From NCBI RefSeq assembly GCF_034044715.1, contig NZ_JAXCLW010000003.1, positions 434,001-498,000 on the forward strand: a DNA stretch of 64,000 nt, written 5' to 3'. The translations under genes were made by a program, and so were the position numbers. Shown here one piece after another: positions 42,848-52,139 of this stretch. The DNA comes from Dongia_B soli. Its GTDB lineage: Bacteria > Pseudomonadota > Alphaproteobacteria > Dongiales > Dongiaceae. Below the pieces are notes generated by a model that made no database searches, was not told the origin of the DNA, and worked only from the letters and a program-made list of their open reading frames with translations. The number at the start of each line of letters is the position of its first letter. Position 1 is the stretch's first letter.

Positions 42848-43702
42848 ATGAGCGAACCGGACGCCCTGCCGCCACTCCGGGATGTCATTGCCAAATATGA
42901 TCTCGCGGCAAAGAAGTCGCTGGGACAGAATTTTCTGCTCGATCTAAATCTCACCGGCCGCATCGCCCGGGCCGCCGGCGATCTGACGACCGGCAGCGTC
43001 ATTGAGATCGGCCCTGGCCCGGGCGGCTTGACCCGCGCGCTTCTGCTGCATGGCGCGAAGGAAGTCATTGTTGTTGAACGCGATGATCGATGCCTTGCTG
43101 CCCTGGAAGAGATTGCGCGTGCCTATCCTCGCCGACTGCGCATCATTGCCGGGGACGCTTTGGCGACGGATGTCGCCAAGCTCGGCCCATCGCCCAGGCG
43201 CATCGTGGCAAATCTTCCTTATAATATCGCCACACCGCTGCTGATCGGATGGCTCACGCAAGCCACAGCCTTTCAATCGATGACGCTGATGTTTCAGAAG
43301 GAAGTGGTGGAACGATTGGTGGCCAAGCCGCGCACCAAGGATTACGGACGCCTGAGCGTGCTGACGCAATGGCTTTCGGAACCGCGCCGCTTGTTCGATG
43401 TGCCGCCACGCGCCTTCACGCCACCACCCAAAGTCACGTCCAGCATTGTCCAGATCATGCCAAGGCCCAGCCCAGCCTATCCCGCCCGATTGGCTGATCT
43501 TGAGCGTGTGACCCAAGCTGCCTTCGGACAACGCCGCAAGATGTTGCGTCAATCCTTGCGGAGCCTCTTCGGAGAAGCGGAAGCTGTTTTGACGGAGCTG
43601 TCAATTCCACCAACTGCGCGAGCCGAGGAACTGACCGTCGAGCAATTCTGCGCTCTCGCGCGGCGGCTGGAAGGAGGCGTAAGGGATCGGCGGCCCGGCT
43701 AG
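42848..43702 (+). CDS. rsmA: 16S rRNA dimethyltransferase RsmA (KsgA)
   Basis: 284 residues. SLGQNFLLD, the SAM motif IEIGPGPGGLTRALL and the catalytic NLPYNIATPLL are all present. It dimethylates the two adjacent adenines near the 3' end of 16S rRNA. It starts 22 bp after surA. In many relatives pdxA lies between these genes; here it does not. Confidence 0.96.
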   Translation: MSEPDALPPLRDVIAKYDLAAKKSLGQNFLLDLNLTGRIARAAGDLTTGSVIEIGPGPGGLTRALLLHGAKEVIVVERDDRCLAALEEIARAYPRRLRIIAGDALATDVAKLGPSPRRIVANLPYNIATPLLIGWLTQATAFQSMTLMFQKEVVERLVAKPRTKDYGRLSVLTQWLSEPRRLFDVPPRAFTPPPKVTSSIVQIMPRPSPAYPARLADLERVTQAAFGQRRKMLRQSLRSLFGEAEAVLTELSIPPTARAEELTVEQFCALARRLEGGVRDRRPG

Positions 43703-43728
43703 AGTTGGCTCATCGCCAATGGCAAGGG

Positions 43729-44391
43729 TCACTGCCCGTCACGCAGCCCTTTGACGAATTGCGCGAGACCGATCTGGCGCTGGCGCTTCAATCTTTCCGC
43801 CGTCAGGATCGCCTGCACCCGGGCGACACTTAGATCGATATTCTCATTGATGATGATGTAATCGTATTCCGCCCAATGGCTCATCTCGTCCGCAGCCTTC
43901 GACATGCGATGCGCCACCACTTCAGCGCTGTCCTGTGCTCGGGCTCTCAGACGTTGTTCCAACTCGCGGGTTGACGGCGGCAGGATGAAGACGCTGACCA
44001 GATCGTCGCGCGCAGCCTGCGCGAGTTGCTGGGTTCCCTGCCAGTCGATGTCGAAAAGAACATCCGAGCCTCTGCCGAGGATCTCTTCTACCGCTTTGCG
44101 GGGCGTACCGTAGTAATTGTCGAAGACCTTCGCATATTCCAGAAACTCACCCCGATTGATCATCAGGTTGAATTCCGTCGGATCGACGAAATGATAATCC
44201 ACCCCAGCCACTTCGCCCCGGCGCTTAGGCCGGGTGGTGGCAGAAACCGACAGCGTTAGACTGGGTTCCAGGCTCAGCAGCCGTCTTGATATCGTGGTTT
44301 TCCCGGCGCCCGATGGCGAGGACAACACCAGCATCAGGCCGCGTCGATGCACCTCGATAAATCCACCCTCTGATCCGGCCGTTTCGGTCAT
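43729..44391 (-). CDS. gmk: Guanylate kinase
   Basis: 220 residues. P-loop SSPSGAGKTTISRRLL near the N-terminus, then LSVSATTRPKRRGEVAGVDYHFV and NYYGTPRKAVEEIL. It phosphorylates GMP to GDP. The start MTETAGSEGGFIEVHRRGLML adds about 12 residues before the fold. It lies 11 bp after yicC and converges with rsmA. Confidence 0.95.
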   Translation of the reverse strand: MTETAGSEGGFIEVHRRGLMLVLSSPSGAGKTTISRRLLSLEPSLTLSVSATTRPKRRGEVAGVDYHFVDPTEFNLMINRGEFLEYAKVFDNYYGTPRKAVEEILGRGSDVLFDIDWQGTQQLAQAARDDLVSVFILPPSTRELEQRLRARAQDSAEVVAHRMSKAADEMSHWAEYDYIIINENIDLSVARVQAILTAERLKRQRQIGLAQFVKGLRDGQ

Positions 44392-44402
44392 GCCTATACC
44401 CG

Positions 44403-45290
44403 TTACTCTATATTCTGAATCTGCTCGCGCAATTGCTCGATCGCGGCCTTCAAATCGATCCCGATATTGGTCAAGGCCAGCTCCGAGGCTTTTGAGCAGA
44501 GTGTATTTGCCTCTCTATTGAACTCCTGGCAAAGGAAATCCAGCTTGCGGCCAACAGGGCCGCCGCTAGCGATCAGCACTCGGGCGGCGGCGACATGTGC
44601 CGCCAGCCGATCGAGTTCTTCCCGGATATCGGCTTTTGCGACCAGCAACAGGACTTCCTGTGCCAGCCGCTCCTCGCTTAGCGGCACTTGGGTGGCCAGC
44701 AGCGTAGACAATTGCTCGGTCAGGCGCTTGCGCAGCAGTTCCGGCTGGGTGACCGCGATCTTGGCAGCGGCACTGCGCAGGCGCTCGATCTCGTCAAGAT
44801 GCCCGAGGATCAGATCGCTTAGACGCTGACCTTCAATGCGGCGCATTTCATGAAGCTGTTGCAAAGCCGCGGCAAGACTTTGTTGCAACGCCTGCAGGCG
44901 TTGCTCGGCGACCTCGGGAGCCAGCGCCGCATCCTCGATCTCCAGCACGCCGCGTAGAGCCAATAAACCATCGAGGCGCGGCGGCGCCGCATTTAGCCGG
45001 GGAGCGAGATCGCGCATCAATGCCTCGATCTGCGACAGCGCCGCCTCGTTGATACGAAAGCTGCCCGTCCGCGCGTGGTCGTCAACCGACAGCGAGACAT
45101 TCACATTGCCGCGCTTCAGCAGTTCCCCTGCCGCGCTGCGGATGATCGGCTCCAAACTTTCGAAGCTTGCGGGCACGCGGCAGCGGATATCGAGATTTCG
45201 GCCGTTGACGCTCTTCAACTCCCAGGTCCAGGAGAAGTCCTCAATTGCCCCGTCCATACGGGCAAATCCGGTCATGCTGGCGATCGCCAC
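44403..45290 (-). CDS. YicC-family protein (endoribonuclease-like)
   Basis: 295 residues, full length for YicC. It begins VAIASMTGFARMDG (GTG start) and carries WELKSVNGRNLDIRCRVP, and at the end FLCQEFNREANTLCSKASE and the terminal IEQLREQIQNIE. Members have been reported to act as endoribonucleases. The GTG at 45290 has GAGGGG 5 nt upstream; the ATG at 45275 is the alternative. Precedes gmk, as in many alphaproteobacteria. Confidence 0.92.
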   Translation of the reverse strand: MAIASMTGFARMDGAIEDFSWTWELKSVNGRNLDIRCRVPASFESLEPIIRSAAGELLKRGNVNVSLSVDDHARTGSFRINEAALSQIEALMRDLAPRLNAAPPRLDGLLALRGVLEIEDAALAPEVAEQRLQALQQSLAAALQQLHEMRRIEGQRLSDLILGHLDEIERLRSAAAKIAVTQPELLRKRLTEQLSTLLATQVPLSEERLAQEVLLLVAKADIREELDRLAAHVAAARVLIASGGPVGRKLDFLCQEFNREANTLCSKASELALTNIGIDLKAAIEQLREQIQNIE

Positions 45291-45449
45291 GTAACCCCTC
45301 CTGCTCACTGCGGTTGCCGCGACCTGAATTTGCGGCAATATGCGACTCATGGTTAGACGGCGCTATCATCGGCGATGGCGGTCATACTGGCAAGCGATCG
45401 CACTGGGCCCATGAAGGCGCCCAAGATCGGCCATCGGGGAACAAAAATC

Positions 45450-46211
45450 ATGCTCGATCCACGGCATATTCTGATCACCGGCGCCAGTTCCGGCCTTGGC
45501 GCGGCCTTGGCAGCCGCATATGCCGCGCCTGGCCGGCGCCTATCCCTCGCCGGCCGCTCCGCCGAGCGGCTGTCGGCGGTGGCGGATCATTGCCGAGATG
45601 TCGGTGCCGAGGTTGAGGCGGCTGTGCTGGACATTACAGACCCGGTGGCGATGGCGGACTGGATGGTCCGAATCGACAAGACCGCACCGCTGGATCTCGT
45701 TATTGCGAATGCAGGTATTTCCGGCGGCACCTATGGTGGCAGCGAGAGCGAGGCACAGGTCCGCGCTATTTTCGCCGCTAATGTCGACGGCGTCCTGAAC
45801 ACCGTCTTGCCCGTGTTGCCACTTATGGAAGCCCGGCGTCGCGGCCAAATTGCGCTGATGGCATCGCTCGCTGCGCATCGTGGCTTTCCGAGCGCACCCG
45901 CCTATTGTGCCAGCAAAGCGGCGGTAAAAATATGGGGTGAAGCGCTGCGCGGCCAACTCGCGCCGCATGGAGTGGCCGTCAATGTCATTATGCCCGGCTA
46001 TGTCAAAAGTCCGATGACCGATGCAAATGATTTTACCATGCCCTTCCTGATGTCGGCGCAAAGAGCTGCCAGTATCATCCGCGACGGCTTGGCAAGGAAC
46101 CGGGCTCGCATTGCTTTTCCCTGGCCGATGACGATGATCGCCTGGCTGCTGGGAACACTTCATCCCGCACTGACCGATCCGCTATTGAGGCGGTTGCCGA
46201 AGAAAAGATGA
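45450..46211 (+). CDS. Short-chain dehydrogenase/reductase (SDR)
   Basis: 253 residues. Cofactor motif ITGASSGLGAALA, NAGISGG, and active-site YCASKAA (Tyr-x-x-x-Lys). Substrate unknown. It is the only rightward gene inside an otherwise leftward yicC/mltG/fab block: divergent from yicC and convergent with mltG, 41 bp apart. GGGGA lies ahead of the chosen ATG; an ATG at 45411 is possible. Confidence 0.85.
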   Translation: MLDPRHILITGASSGLGAALAAAYAAPGRRLSLAGRSAERLSAVADHCRDVGAEVEAAVLDITDPVAMADWMVRIDKTAPLDLVIANAGISGGTYGGSESEAQVRAIFAANVDGVLNTVLPVLPLMEARRRGQIALMASLAAHRGFPSAPAYCASKAAVKIWGEALRGQLAPHGVAVNVIMPGYVKSPMTDANDFTMPFLMSAQRAASIIRDGLARNRARIAFPWPMTMIAWLLGTLHPALTDPLLRRLPKKR

Positions 46212-46252
46212 TAGACGGAGATGGGGCGGATCGAGACGGACCGAATAGATGC

Positions 46253-47242
46253 TCAGTTGCCCGTCGCGGCTTTCTGCACCTTGCGCCACTGAGCGACATT
46301 CTTGTTGTGCTCGTCGAGCGTTTCGGCAAAGGCATGGCCCCCGGTACCGTCGGCGACGAAATAGAGGTCCTTGCTCTTGATCGGATGCAAGACAGCCTTC
46401 AAGGCCTCGATACCGGGATTGGCAATCGGCGTCGGCGGCAAGCCGAGATTGAGATAAGTGTTGTACGGGCTGTCGGTTTTCAAATCGTCATAAGTCAGCG
46501 ACCGATCGAGCCGCTTCTTCCCGTTGGTGATCGCGAAGATGACTGTCGGATCGGATTGCAACGGCATGTTCTTCTTCAGCCGGTTATAAAAGACGGCGGC
46601 GATGCGGGGCCGCTCTTCCGGCTTGCCTGTTTCCTTTTCCACCACCGATGCCAGAACAACCGCTTCATCGGATTTGCTGAGCGGGATGCTCTTGTCGCGA
46701 TCGGCCCAGAGCTTTTCGAGCGTCGTCGTCATGTCACGCCGCATGCGATCGACCAACGCAGCGCGGCTTTCGCCCCGCAGATATTGGTAGGTTTCCGGTA
46801 GCAATGTACCTTCCGCCGGCGGATTGGCGAGTGCGCCATCCAATATCGGTGTCGCCATCAGCAGGTCATAGATTTCCGCGGAAGTCAGGCCTTCGGGAAT
46901 GGTGATCTTATGCTGAACCGCTTTACCCTCGATCATTAGACGTATCGCGGCGTGCTGGCTCACCCCCGGTGGAAAAGCATATTCACCGGCGCGTAAGGAC
47001 TTGCCCTCGGAGCTCAGCTTGACCCCGAGCTTGAAAATGAGCTCATTGTCGATCACACCGCTTTTGTTCAGCAGATCGGCGATGCCGGCAATGCCAATGC
47101 CTTTGGGAATGACGACGGTGGTCTCCTGCCGCGATGGCCCGGCGCTATTGAAGGCGTGCCAGCCGTAACTGCCGGCGCCAATAGCGCCGGCAACCACCAA
47201 GGCAACGACACCGGCCAGGATGATATAGGGCCGCCGCACCAT
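46253..47242 (-). CDS. mltG: Endolytic murein transglycosylase MltG
   Basis: 329 residues. One N-terminal membrane anchor (residues about 6-26), then a LysM-like region and the YceG catalytic domain with LASVVEKETGKPEERP (catalytic Glu) and NTYLNLGLPPTPIANPG. It cleaves nascent glycan strands and is thought to end their elongation. It follows fabF by 26 bp. Confidence 0.95.
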   Translation of the reverse strand: MVRRPYIILAGVVALVVAGAIGAGSYGWHAFNSAGPSRQETTVVIPKGIGIAGIADLLNKSGVIDNELIFKLGVKLSSEGKSLRAGEYAFPPGVSQHAAIRLMIEGKAVQHKITIPEGLTSAEIYDLLMATPILDGALANPPAEGTLLPETYQYLRGESRAALVDRMRRDMTTTLEKLWADRDKSIPLSKSDEAVVLASVVEKETGKPEERPRIAAVFYNRLKKNMPLQSDPTVIFAITNGKKRLDRSLTYDDLKTDSPYNTYLNLGLPPTPIANPGIEALKAVLHPIKSKDLYFVADGTGGHAFAETLDEHNKNVAQWRKVQKAATGN

Positions 47243-47268
47243 TCATTTGCCGCCCGTCAAAAACGACT

Positions 47269-48531
47269 TCAGTTCGGCCCGATGAAGATCAGGCTGGCAT
47301 TGGTGCCGCCAAAGCCGAAGGAATTTGAGAGCGCGGCTCGGATCGGCCGCTCCTTCGCCTGTTTCGGCGCCAGGTCGATATCGCAGCCTTCCGACGGATC
47401 GTTGAGATTGAGTGTCGGCGGCGCCACCTGATCACGCAGGGCGAGGATCGAGAAAATCGCCTCGACCGCCCCCGCCGCGCCCAGCAAATGGCCGATCGCT
47501 GATTTCGTCGAGGACATGGTCACCTTATAGGCATGCGCGCCGAACAGCCGCTTGACGGCGCCCAGTTCGATTTCGTCGCCGAGCGGCGTCGAGGTGCCAT
47601 GGGCATTGATGTAATCGATATCTTCGACCGACATCTTCGCGCGCTTGAGCGCCGCCTGCATGGCCCGATAGCCGCCATTGCCGTCTTCCGACGGCGCGGT
47701 GATGTGATAAGCGTCGCCGCTGAGCCCATAGCCGACCAGTTCGGCGTAGATCTTCGCACCGCGTTTCTTGGCGTGTTCGTATTCTTCCAGCACCAGGACA
47801 CCGGCGCCTTCGCCCATGACGAAGCCATCACGACCCTTGTCCCAGGGACGGGATGCCTCGGTCGGCGTGTCGTTATAGGCGGTGGACAAGGCGCGCGCAG
47901 CGGCAAAGCCGGCAACGCCGATTCGGCAGATCGTCGATTCTGCGCCGCCGGCGACCATCACATCGGCATCGTCGAAGGCGATCATACGGGCGGCATCGCC
48001 AATCGCGTGGCTGCCGGTCGCACAGGCCGTCACCACCGAATGGTTCGGTCCCTTGAAACCATATTTGATCGAAACATGACCGGAGGCCAGATTGATCAGG
48101 CAGGAGGGAATGAAGAACGGGCTGATGCGCCGTGGTCCCTTCTCCGCCAGAATCAGCGACGCTTCATAGATGCCTTGCAGGCCGCCGATACCCGAGCCGA
48201 TGATCACACCGGTACGGTCCCGGTCCTCTTCGGTCTCCGCTACCCAGCCGGCATCCTTCACCGCCTCTTCCGCCGCCGCCATCGCCATGATGATGAACGG
48301 ATCCATCTTCTTTTGGTCTTTGGGCGAGACGAAATCGTCGGCATTGAACTTGCCTGAGGAGGTATCGCCCCGCGGAACCTGACCGGCAATTTTACAAGGC
48401 AGATCAGATACGTCGCAGGACTGGATGCCGCTGATTCCCGATTCCGCATTCAGCAGGCGCTTCCAGACATGTTCCACCCCCACGCCCAACGGCGAGATGA
48501 TGCCCATTCCGGTTACGACGACTCGGCGCAT
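47269..48531 (-). CDS. fabF: 3-oxoacyl-ACP synthase II FabF
   Basis: 420 residues of thiolase fold. The nucleophile Cys sits in VTACATGSHAIGDA, and the two catalytic His in NAHGTSTPLGD and SAIGHLLGAAG. It condenses malonyl-ACP with acyl-ACP during fatty-acid elongation. Part of the fabD-fabG-acpP-fabF run. Confidence 0.97.
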   Translation of the reverse strand: MRRVVVTGMGIISPLGVGVEHVWKRLLNAESGISGIQSCDVSDLPCKIAGQVPRGDTSSGKFNADDFVSPKDQKKMDPFIIMAMAAAEEAVKDAGWVAETEEDRDRTGVIIGSGIGGLQGIYEASLILAEKGPRRISPFFIPSCLINLASGHVSIKYGFKGPNHSVVTACATGSHAIGDAARMIAFDDADVMVAGGAESTICRIGVAGFAAARALSTAYNDTPTEASRPWDKGRDGFVMGEGAGVLVLEEYEHAKKRGAKIYAELVGYGLSGDAYHITAPSEDGNGGYRAMQAALKRAKMSVEDIDYINAHGTSTPLGDEIELGAVKRLFGAHAYKVTMSSTKSAIGHLLGAAGAVEAIFSILALRDQVAPPTLNLNDPSEGCDIDLAPKQAKERPIRAALSNSFGFGGTNASLIFIGPN

Positions 48532-48697
48532 GACAATCCTTCAGTCCTAAATGGCACAAATCTTCAAAATCGCATGGGCGGCACGGCACTTGGCCGCCCG
48601 CCTTACGATGCAGTTGCTACCTAAAACCGGATCACCCCGACCAATTCGCAAGAAATTCGCTGGGCGACGTCGACCGGGCAGCCTTATGCAGTCAGCC

Positions 48698-48934
48698 TCA
48701 GGAGGCCTTCGACTTAATGAAATCGATCGCGTCCTTGACGGTCTGAATCTTCTCGGCCGCATCGTCCGGAATTTCGCAACCGAATTCCTCTTCGAACGCC
48801 ATCACCAGCTCGACCGTATCCAGGCTGTCCGCGCCCAGATCGTCGATGAAATTGGCGGTCTCGGTGACCTTCGCCTCGTCAACGCCGAGATGTTCGATCA
48901 CAATCTTCTTCACCCGTTCGGCAATGTCGCTCAT
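48698..48934 (-). CDS. acpP: Acyl carrier protein
   Basis: 78 residues, highly acidic. Ser37 in GADSLDTVELVMAFEEEF is the 4'-phosphopantetheine site. It shuttles acyl chains in fatty-acid synthesis. It lies between fabG (309 bp upstream, with a long hairpin) and fabF (166 bp downstream), spacing that suggests its own promoter. Confidence 0.98.
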   Translation of the reverse strand: MSDIAERVKKIVIEHLGVDEAKVTETANFIDDLGADSLDTVELVMAFEEEFGCEIPDDAAEKIQTVKDAIDFIKSKAS

Positions 48935-49243
48935 CTTTTCTTTCCTCGATGTTCTGGCCCCAATCGGATTGTTCCAACGGTTTTCGAATCAATCCTTTAG
49001 CAGCCCAATCTTCTATACTTTGGTGACGTCACCCAGATGACATCGCCGTTCGCTACTCCCTGGCAAGCCCTATCTTTCATAACTGCTGGCAGCGATGAAA
49101 GATAGGGCCGGCCCATTCCTGGCTGCCGGCCTTCGGCACCTGCTCTATTTAGGTGCGAATATGACGGCTTCCAAGCGCTTCGGGGGTCACTTAACACAGT
49201 TACCCGGCTTTGACCAGACGCCGGATAATGGGCGAAAAGCCCA
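48935..49243. other. Intergenic region fabG / acpP
   Basis: Contains the long hairpin at 49068-49107 and probably the acpP promoter between it and 48935. No open frame of coding quality is seen. Confidence 0.5.
49068..49107. repeat. Long near-perfect hairpin upstream of acpP
   Basis: CCCTATCTTTCAT and ATGAAAGATAGGG are perfect 13-bp arms. The 14-nt spacer contains an inner CTGC-TG-GCAG stem, so the whole 40 nt can fold. There is no U-tract. It could be a processing site, attenuator or a dispersed intergenic repeat. Confidence 0.75.
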
Positions 49244-49981
49244 TCAAATCATAGCCATGCCGCCATTCACGTGGAGCGTTTGACCGGTGATGTAAGCGGC
49301 TTCTGCGCTGGCCAAATAGACGGTCGCGGCGGCGATATCATCGCCTTGACCCAGGCGTCCGGCCGGGATGGCCGCCAGCATCCGGGTTTTCTGATCCTCG
49401 TTCAGGACGTCGGTCATCGCGGTTTCGATGAAGCCAGGGGCGATGCAATTCACGGTGATGCCGCGCGACGCCACTTCCTGGGCCAGCGATTTTGACATCC
49501 CGATCATACCAGCTTTCGCCGCCGCATAATTCGCCTGGCCGGCATTGCCCGTCACGCCAACGATCGAGGTAATGCCGATGATGCGGCCCCAGCGGCGCTT
49601 TATCATGCCTTTGATCGCGGCCCGAGACAGCCGGAAGGTTGCCGTCAGATTGACGTCCAGCACCTTTTGCCAATCCTCGTCCTTCAACCGCATGGCCAGC
49701 ATGTCGCGGGTCAAGCCGGCATTGTTGACAAGAACATCAAGCTGTCCCAGGGCCGCTTCGGTTTGCTTAACCAGTTCTTCCGTGGCCGCCGGATCCCCGA
49801 GATCGCAGGGCAGAATCACAGTGCCCTCGCCAAGCTCGGCCGCCACCTTTTCCAGTGCCTCACGACGCGTACCGGACAAGGCCACCTTGGCACCCTGGGC
49901 ATGAAGCGCCTTCGCGATGGCGCCGCCGATGCCACCCGAAGCCCCGGTCACCAGCGCCGTTTTACCCGTCAGATCGAACAT
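49244..49981 (-). CDS. fabG: 3-oxoacyl-ACP reductase FabG
   Basis: 245 residues of SDR fold. NADPH motif TGASGGIGGAIA, NNAGLTRD and active-site Ser plus YAAAKAG. It reduces 3-oxoacyl-ACP to 3-hydroxyacyl-ACP. The full length, context and C-terminal ITGQTLHVNGGMAM are standard. Confidence 0.96.
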   Translation of the reverse strand: MFDLTGKTALVTGASGGIGGAIAKALHAQGAKVALSGTRREALEKVAAELGEGTVILPCDLGDPAATEELVKQTEAALGQLDVLVNNAGLTRDMLAMRLKDEDWQKVLDVNLTATFRLSRAAIKGMIKRRWGRIIGITSIVGVTGNAGQANYAAAKAGMIGMSKSLAQEVASRGITVNCIAPGFIETAMTDVLNEDQKTRMLAAIPAGRLGQGDDIAAATVYLASAEAAYITGQTLHVNGGMAMI

Positions 49982-50043
49982 TTGCTCTTCCCGCTCTTGA
50001 GTTGTCTTGAGGTTCGGATTTCCGCGTCGGCGAGACGAAGGTC

Positions 50044-50994
50044 TCAGCCGAGAATCTTCAACGCCGATTCGATATCGGCCGGCTGGCCCACCGAGAGAGA
50101 GTCGATGTCCTTGTCAATCCGCTTGATCAGCCCCGCCAAGACTTTGCCGGCGCCGAGCTCGACCACTTGATGCACGCCGGCATCCTTCATGGTCATCACC
50201 GATTCCCGCCAGCGCACCGTCCCGGTCACCTGTTCCACCAACTGCCGGCGAATAGTGGCCGGATCGCTCACCGCTTTGGCGGTGATATTGGCGATCAGCG
50301 GCACCGCCGGCATGGCGATCTCGGCCGTTTCCAGCGCTGCCGCCATAGCATCTGCCGCCGGCTGCATGAGCGGGCAATGGAATGGTGCGGAAACCGGCAA
50401 CAGAACGCTTCGTTTGGCGCCTTTCTCGGCCGCCAAGGCAACAGCCTTTTCGACCGCTTCCTTATGGCCGGAGACCACAACCTGGCCCGGCGCGTTGTCG
50501 TTCGCCGCGGCACAAACCTTGCCGGTAGCGGCAGCCGCCTCCGCCGCGATTGCCTGAGCCTGCTCCAGGTCCAGGCCTAATAAGGCAGCCATGGCGCCGA
50601 CGCCGACCGGCACGGCCTTTTGCATCGCTTGGCCGCGCTGTTTCAGGAGCCGGGCCGCATCCTGCAGATTGAGACTACCGGCCGCCGCCAGCGCGGAATA
50701 TTCACCTAACGAATGGCCAGCTACGTAGGCGGCCTTGTCGGCCAACCGCCAGCCACCTTCGCTCTCGAGCGTCCGCAGCACGGCCATGCTGACAGCCATC
50801 AGAGCGGGCTGGGCATTTTCCGTCAGGGTGAGCTCGGCTTCAGGCCCCTCGAACATCAGGCGGCTCAGCTTCTGGCTGAGGGCGTCGTCAACTTCCTGGA
50901 ACACATGGCGCGCCGGCTGGAAGGCCTCGGCGAGGGTCTGGCCCATGCCGACTGCCTGAGACCCCTGGCCCGGGAACACGAAAGCACGCGCCAT
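50044..50994 (-). CDS. fabD: Malonyl-CoA:ACP transacylase FabD
   Basis: 316 residues. FPGQGSQAVGMG at the N-terminus, nucleophile in GHSLGEYSAL, and the catalytic His in VSAPFHCPLM. It loads malonyl units onto ACP. ATG 50994 has GGAG 6-7 nt upstream. First gene of the leftward fatty-acid run, divergent from rpsF. Confidence 0.96.
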   Translation of the reverse strand: MARAFVFPGQGSQAVGMGQTLAEAFQPARHVFQEVDDALSQKLSRLMFEGPEAELTLTENAQPALMAVSMAVLRTLESEGGWRLADKAAYVAGHSLGEYSALAAAGSLNLQDAARLLKQRGQAMQKAVPVGVGAMAALLGLDLEQAQAIAAEAAAATGKVCAAANDNAPGQVVVSGHKEAVEKAVALAAEKGAKRSVLLPVSAPFHCPLMQPAADAMAAALETAEIAMPAVPLIANITAKAVSDPATIRRQLVEQVTGTVRWRESVMTMKDAGVHQVVELGAGKVLAGLIKRIDKDIDSLSVGQPADIESALKILG

Positions 50995-51380
50995 ATACCA
51001 CTCCGACACTTTGTTATGATGGGTTTCGCTGGTCTGCAACGATTCAGGCCGGCATAGATACTGCCGATCCAGGGCAAGTCAAGGCATCACAGAATACACA
51101 CTGATAAAGTGTCAATCATGCGCATCTCCCGGCAATATCCCGTCTTTCCGGTGAAAATCCGGGAGGGCGCCTTGCTTTCCTGATGGCGCTGTGTATAGTC
51201 CGCCGCCTCAACCCTGCCGGTCTCCGTCGCGGGCAGCTTTGGCTGTTCAAGACAGGCGATATGCCCCATGAGGCCGGCTAGGCCCGGCAAGCTGACGTGG
51301 CCACGCCGTTTTGCCTGTAGAGGCAGAGCAGTCCAACCCCAGCACCGGACCGTGCAACAGCCAGAGGGAGCCATCAACAG
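50995..51380. other. Divergent region fabD / rpsF with a long rpsF leader
   Basis: Holds the rpsF promoter (51172-51199) and about 175 nt of untranslated leader. CTCCCGG (51126-51132) and CCGGGAG (51159-51165) form an inverted repeat upstream of the promoter. The leader may carry an S6:S18-type autoregulatory RNA structure, which I cannot confirm by eye. Confidence 0.45.
51172..51199 (+). promoter_or_regulatory. Candidate promoter of the rpsF-rpsR-rplI operon
   Basis: TTGCTT, a 16-bp spacer, then TATAGT. The -10 box differs from consensus at one position. Confidence 0.55.
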
Positions 51381-51845
51381 ATGCCTTTCTACGAGAATAT
51401 CTTTATTGCGCGTCAGGACGTGTCCGCCGCCCAGGTGGAAGCCCTGACCGATCAGTTCGTGGGAATCCTTGAAGCCCAAGGCGGCAAGGCGACTAAGCGC
51501 GAATATTGGGGGCTGAAGAGCCTCTCCTACCGGATCAAGAAGAACCGCAAGGGCCATTATGTTCTGCTCAACATCGACGCCCCGGCGGCGGCGGTGATTG
51601 AGATGGAGCGCAACATGCGCATCCATGAAGATCTGCTGCGCCACCTGACGGTGAAGGTCGACGAGCTGGAGGAAGGTCCTTCCGCCATGCTGCAGAGCCG
51701 TGGCCGTGATCGCGACGATCGTGGTCCGCGTGGTGACCGCGACGACCGTGGCCCGCGTGGCGATCGTGGTCATCGTGACCGTGATGATCGCCTGCGTCCG
51801 ACCCGCGACCGGCAGGAAGCCCAGAGTGAAGGAGAAGCCCAATGA
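51381..51845 (+). CDS. rpsF: 30S ribosomal protein S6
   Basis: 154 residues. Residues 1-95 are a normal S6 (MPFYENIFIARQDVSAAQVE ... EYWGLKSLSYRIKKNRKGHY). The remaining 50 or so form an Arg/Asp/Gly-rich tail with a repeated DDRGPRGDR unit. Extended basic-acidic tails occur in some alphaproteobacterial S6 proteins. AGAGGGAG precedes the ATG. It overlaps rpsR by 4 nt. Confidence 0.96.
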   Translation: MPFYENIFIARQDVSAAQVEALTDQFVGILEAQGGKATKREYWGLKSLSYRIKKNRKGHYVLLNIDAPAAAVIEMERNMRIHEDLLRHLTVKVDELEEGPSAMLQSRGRDRDDRGPRGDRDDRGPRGDRGHRDRDDRLRPTRDRQEAQSEGEAQ

Positions 51846-52126
51846 GCGCCGATCGTACCGATGCGCCGCGCGAAGGCGGCCGTTCCGGCGGCGCCGGCGG
51901 TGGCCGTCGCCCATTCTTCCGTCGCCGCAAGTCCTGCCCGTTCTCGGGCGACCAGGCGCCGAAGATCGACTACAAGGACGTGAAGTTGCTCCAGCGCTTC
52001 ATCTCCGAACGCGGCAAGATCGTGCCGAGCCGCATCACCGCGGTTTCGACCAAGAAGCAGCGTTTGCTCGCCCAGGCGATCAAGCGCGCCCGCTTCATCG
52101 GCCTGCTGCCCTACGTGATTAAGTAA
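51842..52126 (+). CDS. rpsR: 30S ribosomal protein S18
   Basis: 94 residues. Core SCPFSGDQAPKIDYKDVKLL and VPSRITAVSTKKQRLLAQAI; S18 pairs with S6 on the 30S platform. A Gly/Arg-rich N-terminal extension of about 28 residues precedes the core. Confidence 0.97.
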   Translation: MSADRTDAPREGGRSGGAGGGRRPFFRRRKSCPFSGDQAPKIDYKDVKLLQRFISERGKIVPSRITAVSTKKQRLLAQAIKRARFIGLLPYVIK

Positions 52127-52139
52127 GGAGGACGACATC

